Positions 35,098-43,896 of a DNA stretch of 43,896 bases are shown piece by piece. Position 1 is the first letter of the stretch, and every line of letters starts with the position of its first letter. A program made the position numbers and the translations under genes. The DNA comes from Myxococcales bacterium (GTDB lineage Bacteria; Myxococcota_A; Polyangia; Haliangiales; Haliangiaceae), in the NCBI GenBank assembly GCA_011526095.1, contig WYBA01000154.1, positions 1 through 43,896 on the forward strand, read 5' to 3'. The notes beneath the pieces were generated by a model that saw nothing but the letters and a program-made list of their open reading frames with translations, was not told the DNA's origin and made no database searches.

Positions 35098-36770
35098 GGG
35101 GCCTCCGCGGCGGCCGTCGCGCCGGACGCGGCCCCGGTCGTCGCGCCTGGCGTCGCCCCGGTCATCCAGGCGCCGAGCCGGGCGCGCGCACCGGGCGCGG
35201 CGAGCGCGGCGCCGGCGAGCTCGCCGACGAGGCGACCGCGGTGGAGCACGGCGACGCGCCCGCACAGCCCGAGCAGCTCGTCGAGATCGGCCGACACGAC
35301 GAGGATCGCGACGCCGGCGGCGGCCGCGGCGCGCAGCCGTGCGTGGATCGCGGCCTGCGCCGCGACGTCGACGCCGCGGGTCGGCTGGGCGGCGACGAGC
35401 ACGCGCAGCCCGGGCCGGGTCAGCTCGCGCCCGACCACCAGCTTCTGCTGGTTGCCGCCGCTGAGCGCGCGCGCCGGCATCGCGAGGTCCGGCGGCCGGA
35501 CGTCGAGCTCGGCGACCACCCGCGCCGCGAGCGCGCGCCGCGCCGCCCGATCGATCACCCAGCCCCACGGCCCGCGCCCGAGCTCGCGCAGCCGACCGAG
35601 CGCGACGTTGTCCTCGACCGACGCGTCGAGCAGCAGGCCGGTGGCGTGGCGATCCTCGGCGATGTGGCCGAGGCCGGCGGCCTGGCGCGCCGCGACGCTG
35701 GCGCGCGTGACGTCGCGCCCGTCGAGCGAGATCGTGCCGGCGCGCGGCCGCGCCAGGCCCGCGATCGCCAGCACGAGCTCGCGCTGGCCGTTGCCCTCGA
35801 CGCCGGCGATCCCGACGAGCTCGCCGGGCGCGACCGCGAGATCGATCCCGCGCACGCCGTCGAGCTCGAGCCCGCGGATCACCAGCCCCCGTCCCATGCC
35901 CGTGCCACTCCCCGTGCCCGTGCCCGTGCCACTCCCCGTGCCCGTGCCCGTGCCCGTGCCCGTGCCCGTCTCCGTCTCCGCCTCCGCCTCCGTCTCCGTC
36001 TCCGTCTCCGTCTCCGTCTCCGCCTCCGCCTCTGCCCCCGACTCCGCCCCCGCCTCCCGTCCGCCCACCATCGCCCGCGCGATCGCCTCCGCCACCAGCC
36101 CCTCCCCATCCCCATCCCCCCGCCGCATCGTCGCCACCACCCGCCCGGCCCGCAGCACCGTCACCTCGTCGGCGAGGTCGACCACCTCGTCGAGCTTGTG
36201 GGTCACCAGCACGACCGAGCCGCCGCCGGCGACGTGCGCGCGCAGCACGTCGAACAGCCCGGCGACCTCGACCGGCGCGAGCACCGCGGTCGGCTCGTCG
36301 AGCACGAGCAGCCGCGCGCCGCGCCACAGCGCGATCACGATCTCGGCGCGCTGCTGCTCGCCCACCGACAGCGCGCCGGCGCGCGCCCACGGATCGACGA
36401 CCAGCCCGTGCGCGTGCCCGAGCGCGCGCAGCCGGTCCGCGGTCGGCCCCAGCGCGAGCAGGCCGCCGCGCGTCGGCTCCCGCCCGAGCACCGCGTTCTC
36501 GACCACGGTCAGCGTCGGGACCAGCGCGCCGTGCTGCGGCACCAGCCCCGGCGGCGCGCCGACGGTGAGGCGGGTCCCCTCGCCGCGGATCACCCCGCAC
36601 GCGATGCTGACCAGCGACGTCTTGCCCGCGCCGTTCTCGCCGACCAGGGCGTGGACCGTGCCGGCGCGCACGGCGAGCCGCGCGTGATCGAGCACGAGCC
36701 GCCCGCCGCACCGCCGGCTGGTCTCGACGTCGAGCGCGAGCCCGGGCGCGAGCGTCGCCGCGTCGCTCAT
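35094..36770 (-). CDS. ABC importer ATPase with two fused nucleotide-binding domains
   Basis: A 558-residue tandem ATPase like NupO/YufO or RbsA. Domain 1 (about 15-225) has GENGAGKTS, LSVGEQQR and LLVLDEPTA. Domain 2 (about 295-530) has the degenerate GVEGNGQREL in place of a full Walker A, LSGGNQQK and VAAQPTRGVD; such a weak second site is usual for this family. Between them lies a run of Ala-Glu, Thr-Glu and Thr-Gly dipeptides (about 238-292) made by a hexanucleotide repeat, longer than the normal linker. The ATG at 36770 overlaps the stop of the binding-protein gene (ATGA). Confidence 0.94.
   Translation of the reverse strand: MSDAATLAPGLALDVETSRRCGGRLVLDHARLAVRAGTVHALVGENGAGKTSLVSIACGVIRGEGTRLTVGAPPGLVPQHGALVPTLTVVENAVLGREPTRGGLLALGPTADRLRALGHAHGLVVDPWARAGALSVGEQQRAEIVIALWRGARLLVLDEPTAVLAPVEVAGLFDVLRAHVAGGGSVVLVTHKLDEVVDLADEVTVLRAGRVVATMRRGDGDGEGLVAEAIARAMVGGREAGAESGAEAEAETETETETETEAEAETETGTGTGTGTGTGSGTGTGTGSGTGMGRGLVIRGLELDGVRGIDLAVAPGELVGIAGVEGNGQRELVLAIAGLARPRAGTISLDGRDVTRASVAARQAAGLGHIAEDRHATGLLLDASVEDNVALGRLRELGRGPWGWVIDRAARRALAARVVAELDVRPPDLAMPARALSGGNQQKLVVGRELTRPGLRVLVAAQPTRGVDVAAQAAIHARLRAAAAAGVAILVVSADLDELLGLCGRVAVLHRGRLVGELAGAALAAPGARARLGAWMTGATPGATTGAASGATAAAEAP
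35895..36057 (-). repeat. Coding hexanucleotide repeat in the ABC ATPase
   Basis: About 27 in-frame hexamers (read on the coding strand ACGGAG, GCGGAG, ACGGGC, ACGGGG, AGTGGC). They encode Thr-Glu, Ala-Glu, Thr-Gly and Ser-Gly pairs in the linker between the two ATPase domains. The unit is of the same kind as in the kinase gene at 31111-31219, on the other strand. Confidence 0.85.
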
Positions 36771-37795
36771 TCCGCCGGGACCTCGATCCGCCCCGCGACG
36801 ATGTCGGCGGCGATCGCGCGCGCCCGCGCGACGACGTCCGCCGGCAACAGGTGGGCGTTGCGCGCGTCGGCGACGAACCCGACCCCGCCCTCCGCCAGGC
36901 CGAGCTCGCGCACGCCGCCGACGAACCGCCCCTCGACCACGGCGCGCACCGCGTCGACGACCGCGACGTCGACCTGCTTGACCATCGACGTGAGCACGCA
37001 GCACGGCGCCTCGTCGAACTGATCGCTGTCGACGCCGATCGCCAGGCGCCCGCGCTCGCGCGCCGCCGCGAACACCCCGGCGCCGGTCTTGCCGGACGCG
37101 TGGTAGATGATGTCGGCGCCGCGGCCGTACTGCGAGTCCGCCAGCTCGCGCCCCATCGTCGGGTCGCTGAACGCCTTGGGCTCGGTGCCGGCGTACGCCG
37201 ACAGCACGGTGCAGTCGGGGCACACGTGCCTCACACCGGCCGCGTACCCGGCCTCGAACTTGCGGATCAGCGGGATCTTCATCCCGCCGACGAACCCGAC
37301 GACCTTGCTCTTCGTCACCATCCCGGCGATCGCGCCGACGACGAAGCTGCCCTCGTGCTCGCGGAACTTGAGCGCGAGCAAGTTCGGCGGCATCGGCGCC
37401 CTCGACTCGAAGTCAGGCGCGTAGTCGATCCCGGCGAACGCGACGCCCGGCAGCGCCCGCGCCAGCCGGTCGAGGTCGCGGCTGAAGATGAAGCCGACGC
37501 CGATCACCAGCTCGTGGCCGCGGCTGGCGAGCTGGCGCAGCGCGCCCTCTCGGTCCGAGCCGTCGCCGGGCTCGACCGCCTGGATCGCGACGCCCAGCTC
37601 GTCGCGCGCGCGCTCGAGCCCGCGCCACGCCGCGTCGTTGAACGACTTGTCGCCGCGGCCGCCGACGTCGAACACCAGCCCGACGTGGACCTCGGCCCGC
37701 GGCCCCGCCGCGTCGTCCCCCGCCACCAGCTCCCCGACGACGAGCAGCGCGACGTTGAGCGCGCACAGCCCGAGCACGAGGCGCGACAGGGTCAC
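36767..37795 (-). CDS. BMP/PnrA-family substrate-binding protein
   Basis: A 342-residue periplasmic binding protein of the basic membrane protein (BMP) family, which mostly bind purine or other nucleosides. Typical stretches are VGLVFDVGGRGDKSFNDAAW at the start of the first lobe, VGFVGGMKIPLIRKFEAGYA, and DIIYHASGKTGAGVF with GVDSDQ in the second. The signal segment is an uncleaved-looking hydrophobic helix without a lipobox Cys, whereas relatives are often lipoproteins. A TTGAGG/TAGGGT promoter lies just before the GTG. It leads a four-gene operon with the ATPase and two permeases, each joined by 4-base overlaps, so stoichiometric production of one nucleoside importer is inferred. Confidence 0.93.
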   Translation of the reverse strand: MTLSRLVLGLCALNVALLVVGELVAGDDAAGPRAEVHVGLVFDVGGRGDKSFNDAAWRGLERARDELGVAIQAVEPGDGSDREGALRQLASRGHELVIGVGFIFSRDLDRLARALPGVAFAGIDYAPDFESRAPMPPNLLALKFREHEGSFVVGAIAGMVTKSKVVGFVGGMKIPLIRKFEAGYAAGVRHVCPDCTVLSAYAGTEPKAFSDPTMGRELADSQYGRGADIIYHASGKTGAGVFAAARERGRLAIGVDSDQFDEAPCCVLTSMVKQVDVAVVDAVRAVVEGRFVGGVRELGLAEGGVGFVADARNAHLLPADVVARARAIAADIVAGRIEVPAE

Positions 37796-37801
37796 GCCGG
37801 G

Positions 37802-37830
37802 ACCCTATCGCGCCCGGCACCGCGCCTCAA
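37802..37830 (-). promoter_or_regulatory. Promoter of the nucleoside importer operon
   Basis: Minus strand: TTGAGG (37830-37825), a 17-base spacer, TAGGGT (37807-37802), ending six bases before the GTG at 37795. The -35 overlaps the stop codon of the preceding lipoprotein gene. A leaderless message is predicted. Confidence 0.55.
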
Positions 37831-38681
37831 TCAATCGGGACCGAGCAGTCCGTCACCAGGCTCGGATCGAACTTCACGGTCCAGTCGAAGATGAAGCCGT
37901 TGTCGAGCCCCCAGCAGTCGACGACGCGGATCGTCCACGGTCCGTTGAGCAGCCCGCCGACCAGCGGCCCGAACGCGGGCGGCTCGGCCTGGTAGTCGCC
38001 GGCGGGCAGCGTCCCGGACAGCGGGTTGGCGTTGGCCCAGTCGAGCGTCGGCGGGTTGATCGCGCTCGGCGTCCAGCAGTACTCCCAGCCGGTGCCGGGC
38101 GTCGGCGCGCCGGTCTCGTCGGCCTCGTGCACCGGCACGCCCATGTAGACCGAGCCGCCGGTGGTGCCGCGGAACTGCTGGAGCACGATGTTGGCGCCGT
38201 TGGGCGCGCGCAGCTCGATCTGCACGTCGCGCAGCCACGAGTGCTCCATCGTCACGCACACGCCGAGGAACTTGCTGACGTCGGGCAGGGTCTGGGTCGC
38301 GCCGAACCCGACGATGTTGATCGTCGAGGTGTAGTCGGCCGAGCACGTCCCGCTGTTGACGTCCGGCAGCGCCACCGGCTGGCCCTCGACGTCGGTCGCC
38401 TCGCCGCACACAGGGCAGTCGCCGACGCCCGAGCAGTCGGTGTCGTCGCAGTCGTACCAGCCATCGCAGTCGTTGTCGGTGTTGTCGTCGCACGACGTCT
38501 CGGTCGCCTGCGACGGCGTGCACGGCGTCGCGTCGGGCCGCGGATCCCACGGGCTGGCGTCCGGCCCGTCGCCGTCGCCCGTGCCGTCGTCGTCGTCGTC
38601 GCCGGCGCCACCGGCGGAGGGGCCGCACGCGGCCGACAGGCAGGCGAGGACGAAACCAAGGCAGGCGACGCTACGTTTCAT
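37827..38681 (-). CDS. Lipoprotein with a P/Homo B-like beta-domain
   Basis: A 284-residue lipoprotein; the signal ends LSAAC and is followed by an Asp-rich spacer (DDDDDGTGDGDGPDA). A small Asp/Cys segment (CDDNTDNDCDGWYDCDDTDC) looks like the calcium-binding, thrombospondin-type-3-like repeats common in myxobacteria. The C-terminal half resembles the proprotein convertase P-domain: WLRDVQIELRAPNGANIVL, then GPWTIRVVDCWG and FDWTVKF at its end. P-domains usually sit after proteases; here it stands alone on a surface anchor, so a binding or adhesion role is guessed. TAAGGT ends seven bases before the ATG. Confidence 0.8.
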   Translation of the reverse strand: MKRSVACLGFVLACLSAACGPSAGGAGDDDDDGTGDGDGPDASPWDPRPDATPCTPSQATETSCDDNTDNDCDGWYDCDDTDCSGVGDCPVCGEATDVEGQPVALPDVNSGTCSADYTSTINIVGFGATQTLPDVSKFLGVCVTMEHSWLRDVQIELRAPNGANIVLQQFRGTTGGSVYMGVPVHEADETGAPTPGTGWEYCWTPSAINPPTLDWANANPLSGTLPAGDYQAEPPAFGPLVGGLLNGPWTIRVVDCWGLDNGFIFDWTVKFDPSLVTDCSVPID

Positions 38682-38931
38682 GCGCGGCACCTTACATCGC
38701 CTGGCCGGCTCCCGCTCAACCGACGGGTCCTGGCTGCACTGAGACGTCGGGTCTACGGTCTGCTGTCCGCACCGCCGCCGACGCGTACGCGAGGCCACAG
38801 ATGCGTCCGGCCGACGCCGACCTCGACACGTTCCCGCAAGGTCCGCGCAAGGCGCGCGGCCCCGACCGGCCCGTGTGACATCGTCAGTCGGGCTCGCCGC
38901 CAGCGCGAGTCACGCCCCGGTCAGGCCCGCG

Positions 38932-40272
38932 TCAGTCGACGATCGGCGCGTCCGAGCACACGCCGACCTCCATGATCAGGAACAGCAGCACGCGCTCCTG
39001 CGGGTGCAGGCCGGCGTGGTTGCCGTTCGCCGTCTGGTAGGTCGAGAACAGCACGCGGCCGCAGCCGGTCGGCTCGAACGTGACCGACAGCGGCTTCTTC
39101 TGGCCGCCGGTCGAGGGCCCGGAGCCGATCACCCACGCGTACGGTTCGTCGTAGACCGGCAGGCCCTCGAGATCCTCGCCGACGAGGACCGGCGTCGTCG
39201 CCGAGATCCAGTTCCAGTTGCCGGCGACCGAGAACAGGTCGGGGTTGATCGGCGCGGGCGTGGTGCTCGACGGCGTCGGCGCGATCTGCTGGCCGAGCCA
39301 GGCGTTGAGGTCGTCGTCGACCGCCTCGGCGTCGTTCGAGGTGTACGAGCTGCCGTCGGAGTCGCCCATCGTCGTGAGCGTGCCGCCGAAGTTGATCGGG
39401 TCGTAGGTGCCGACCGAGTCCGCGCCGGAGTCGCCCAGCGTGATCTGCGGCGGGAACGGCCGGTCCATGACCTCGCCCGACCAGTCCGTGACGTAGAGCT
39501 TGCCGCCCTCGTTGACGTAGCGGCGGACGTTGTCGAGCGCGGCCTGGTTCGACAGCTCCGGCACGCCGAAGTCGCCGATCCCGGTGTTGCACGGGAAGAA
39601 CACGATGTGGAACTGGCGCAGCGTGTCGAGGTTGCCGAGGAGCTGGCTGGCGCTGGTGAACACCGTCACCTCGGAGCCCGCCACGTCGACGAAGTCGTTG
39701 CCGTTCATCGAGTCGAACCCGACCTTGCCGAGCACGTCCTCGATGTTGTCGTTGGTGCCGAGCACGATCGCGATCTTGGGGATCCACAGGCCGTTGGCCG
39801 GATCGTGATCCGACGGCAGCGTGGTCTGCGCGTCGGTCAGCGCGAGCGCGCCCTCGCCGATGGTGATCTGCTGCTCCAGCCGCCACTGGCCCTTCTGGAT
39901 GACCAGCCAGTAGGTCCCGGGGACCGCGCTGATCGAGAAGCTGCCGTCGTGCGACGAGTACTGCGCGTTCGACGGCGCGTCGACGCACTTCTCGCAGAAC
40001 ACGCCCTGCGGGATCGGCTCGGGCCGCACCGACGACAGGTAGACCACGGCGCCGAACACCGGGATCGGGTCCGACGGAGACTGCGTCGGTGAGTGGCCGG
40101 GCAGCCAGACGCGACCGCTGAGCTGGCCGAGCTGGCCCTGGTAGGCGTCGGGCGCGACGCCGCCGTCACCGGTGCCGTCGTCGTCGTCGTCGTTGTTGCC
40201 GCCGCCCGACGGGCCGCACGCCGCGGCGAGCGCACAAAGGAAGACCAGGGGGAGCGTGGAGGACCGCCTCAT
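38932..40272 (-). CDS. Asp-rich-leader lipoprotein, possible carboxypeptidase-regulatory-like and ThuA-like domains
   Basis: A 446-residue lipoprotein; the signal ends LAAAC and the spacer GGGNNDDDDDGTGDGG closely mirrors that of the next lipoprotein. After it, about residues 45-130 look like a carboxypeptidase-regulatory beta-sandwich (SGRVWLPGHS, then DGSFSISAVPGTYWLVI). The rest has IAIVLGTNDNIEDVLGKVGF, FPCNTGI and NEGGKLYVTDWSGE, an order typical of glutamine-amidotransferase-like (ThuA-type) folds without an obvious catalytic triad. The end is GVCSDAPIVD. TATGGT ends six bases before the ATG. Surface carbohydrate or protein contact is possible; function unknown. The 250-base gap after its stop holds no gene. 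Confidence 0.78.
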   Translation of the reverse strand: MRRSSTLPLVFLCALAAACGPSGGGNNDDDDDGTGDGGVAPDAYQGQLGQLSGRVWLPGHSPTQSPSDPIPVFGAVVYLSSVRPEPIPQGVFCEKCVDAPSNAQYSSHDGSFSISAVPGTYWLVIQKGQWRLEQQITIGEGALALTDAQTTLPSDHDPANGLWIPKIAIVLGTNDNIEDVLGKVGFDSMNGNDFVDVAGSEVTVFTSASQLLGNLDTLRQFHIVFFPCNTGIGDFGVPELSNQAALDNVRRYVNEGGKLYVTDWSGEVMDRPFPPQITLGDSGADSVGTYDPINFGGTLTTMGDSDGSSYTSNDAEAVDDDLNAWLGQQIAPTPSSTTPAPINPDLFSVAGNWNWISATTPVLVGEDLEGLPVYDEPYAWVIGSGPSTGGQKKPLSVTFEPTGCGRVLFSTYQTANGNHAGLHPQERVLLFLIMEVGVCSDAPIVD

Positions 40273-40367
40273 GGCCGGACCATACACCCGACCGTGGTGG
40301 ATTCAGTGTGCTACTTTCACGCTTCGCCGGGCGGACGTCCCGGCCAGGCCAAGGAGACGAGAAAGAC

Positions 40368-41417
<1,050 letters not shown>

Positions 41418-41489
41418 GCCGATCCAGCCCCTGGCGCCGCCGGCGTCGCGACCGCGACGCCGGCCGCCAATCGTGCTAAGGCACGGGCC

Positions 41490-42215
41490 GTGACGCCCGC
41501 GCCCCGCCTCGACAACCGCTCCTACTACGACGACTTCGCCGGCTGGTACGAGAAGGAGCGAGGCCAGGGCTACCACCAGATGCTCGACGACCTCGAGGTC
41601 GGGCTGGTCGAGCGCTACGGCCGCGACCGCGACGTGCTCGAGGTCGGCTGCGGCACCGGGCTGATCCTGGACCGCGCGGCGCGGTTCGCGCGGACCGCCA
41701 CCGGCGTCGACCTGTCGGGCGGCATGCTCGCCAGGGCCGCCGCCCGCGGCCTGCGCGTCGTCCAGGGCTCGGCGACGGCGCTGCCGATCGCCGACGCCTC
41801 GGTCGACGTCGCGTACTCGTTCAAGGTCCTCGCCCACGTCGAGGACATCACGACCGCGATGGCCGAGATGGCGCGCGTCGTCCGCCCCGGCGGCTGGGTG
41901 CTCGCCGAGTTCTACAACACGCGCTCGCTGCGCCGGCTGGTCAAGGCGATCAAGCCGCCGTCGGCGGTGTCGGCGCAGACGGACGACGAGGCGGTCTACA
42001 CCCGCTACGACTCGCCCGACGATATCCGCGGCTACCTGCCGCCCGAGCTGGAGTGGGTGACCGCCCGCGGCATCCGCATCGTCACGCCCGTCGCGGCGGT
42101 CCACAAGGTCCCGGTCGTGGGCCGGCTGGTGCGCCTCGCCGAGGAGCGCCTGGCCGACCTGCCGGTCGCGCGCGAGCTCGGTGGTTTTCTGGTCGCGGTC
42201 CTGCGCCGGCGCTGA
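41490..42215 (+). CDS. Class I SAM-dependent methyltransferase
   Basis: A 241-residue methyltransferase of the UbiE/Methyltransf_11 type. Motif I is VLEVGCGTGLIL, the acidic loop after beta-2 is GVDLSGGML, and ARVVRPGGWVLAEFYN is the post-motif III region. The N-terminal YYDDFAGWYEKERGQGYH is common in enzymes acting on small lipophilic or quinone-like molecules; the substrate is unknown. Start is GTG at 41490 with TAAGGC seven bases before. It is followed at 67 bases by the NtrC-type gene in the same direction. Confidence 0.9.
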   Translation: MTPAPRLDNRSYYDDFAGWYEKERGQGYHQMLDDLEVGLVERYGRDRDVLEVGCGTGLILDRAARFARTATGVDLSGGMLARAAARGLRVVQGSATALPIADASVDVAYSFKVLAHVEDITTAMAEMARVVRPGGWVLAEFYNTRSLRRLVKAIKPPSAVSAQTDDEAVYTRYDSPDDIRGYLPPELEWVTARGIRIVTPVAAVHKVPVVGRLVRLAEERLADLPVARELGGFLVAVLRRR

Positions 42216-42282
42216 ACCCGACCGCTGAACCTGGCGGCCGCGGCCGCGCGCGCGCCGCGCCGCGGCGGTATGCTCGGCGGGC

Positions 42283-43748
<1,466 letters not shown>

Positions 43749-43749
<1 letters not shown>

Positions 43750-43785
43750 TGCTCCGACCGCGCGGTTGTGATCGCGTCGGAGCAC
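43749..43785 (+). terminator. Hairpin terminator of the NtrC-family gene
   Basis: GTGCTCCGAC (43749-43758) and GTCGGAGCAC (43776-43785) form a perfect 10-bp stem that begins at the last base of the stop codon. An inner GCG/CGC pairing extends it with one bulge. No T-run follows. Confidence 0.65.
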
Positions 43786-43846
43786 CTCTGGGCGGGGTGG
43801 GTCCCGACGAGCTCTGCTCGTCGGGCGGGGCGGCGAGCCCCGTGTG
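43786..43846. repeat. Double-hairpin repeat element, copy 2
   Basis: Stem 1 is CCCGACGAGC (43803-43812), loop TCT, GCTCGTCGGG (43816-43825). Stem 2 is CGGGGC (43826-43831), loop GGCGA, GCCCCG (43837-43842), then TGTG. It is almost the same as 23574-23632 except for two paired G:C to A:T changes in stem 1, one extra G before it and one extra loop base. Confidence 0.75.
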
Positions 43847-43857
43847 ATCGAGGCGAC

Positions 43858-43893
43858 GTGCCGTGCCGGAGCAGAATGCGACGGTCACGGCAC
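43858..43893. terminator. Hairpin at the window end
   Basis: GTGCCGTG (43858-43865) pairs with CACGGCAC (43886-43893), extended by CCG/CGG with a one-base bulge. It may terminate a gene lying beyond the window; the final CTAG could contain a leftward stop codon. Confidence 0.4.
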
Positions 43894-43896
43894 TAG

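Noticed and set aside
38682..38931. A gene in the gap between the two lipoproteins
   Set aside because: No frame shows a signal peptide, domain or suitable start. Only a weak hairpin near 38843-38859 is seen.

Overview
This is a very GC-rich, gene-dense stretch of a Gram-negative chromosome, most likely from a member of the Myxococcota (a Kofleriaceae/Haliangium- or Polyangia-like lineage). That placement is inferred from secreted DUF2330 proteins with MYXO-CTERM-like tails, a Ser/Thr kinase with a TPR tail, a PP2C phosphatase fused to a cyclic-nucleotide domain, Asp-rich lipoproteins, a deviant Lgt and many GTG starts. No rRNA, tRNA, CRISPR array, integrase or transposase was seen.

Layout. 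1-3813: two overlapping DUF2330 proteins, then two tail-to-tail paralogous secreted proteins. 3810-9800: amino-acid permease, esterase, SpoIID-like lipoprotein, HtrA protease and a GH5 lipoprotein, all leftward. 9850-11385: an ECF sigma factor divergent from a MerR/B12-binding regulator of the CarH/LitR photoreceptor type. 11429-13676: a sugar aminotransferase and a sugar dehydrogenase. 13612-19292: trxB, a hemerythrin-like protein, lgt, a 60-residue membrane protein, a double thioredoxin-fold protein and the PP2C-cNMP fusion. 19568-22814: a coupled operon of an ScfR/RamB-type regulator, crotonyl-CoA carboxylase/reductase and an epimerase-like protein. 22961-27843: isochorismatase-like hydrolase, valS and a CheY-type regulator. 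27999-33135: argS, then a coupled set of Ser/Thr kinase, membrane protein and Cys-rich lipoprotein. 33140-37795: a four-gene nucleoside-type ABC importer with 4-base overlaps. 37827-40272: two lipoproteins. 40368-43749: SPFH-SHOCT protein, methyltransferase and an NtrC-family regulator.

How parts may work together. The B12 photoreceptor and the ECF factor face each other across 153 bases with recognisable promoters on both strands and a dyad between them, which suggests a light-responsive switch. The ScfR-type regulator, Ccr and the epimerase form a plausible self-regulated C4/C5 acyl-CoA module (ethylmalonyl-CoA pathway or extender-unit supply), with a dyad over the operon promoter.

Most notable non-coding signals: (i) a roughly 60-nt double-hairpin element present twice (23574-23632 and 43786-43846) with two compensatory base-pair changes; (ii) -10-like TANNNT hexamers placed 6-9 bases before the start codon of many transcript-leading genes, predicting widespread leaderless mRNAs; (iii) long hexanucleotide repeats at three places, two of them encoding Thr-Glu/Thr-Gly linkers in unrelated proteins.
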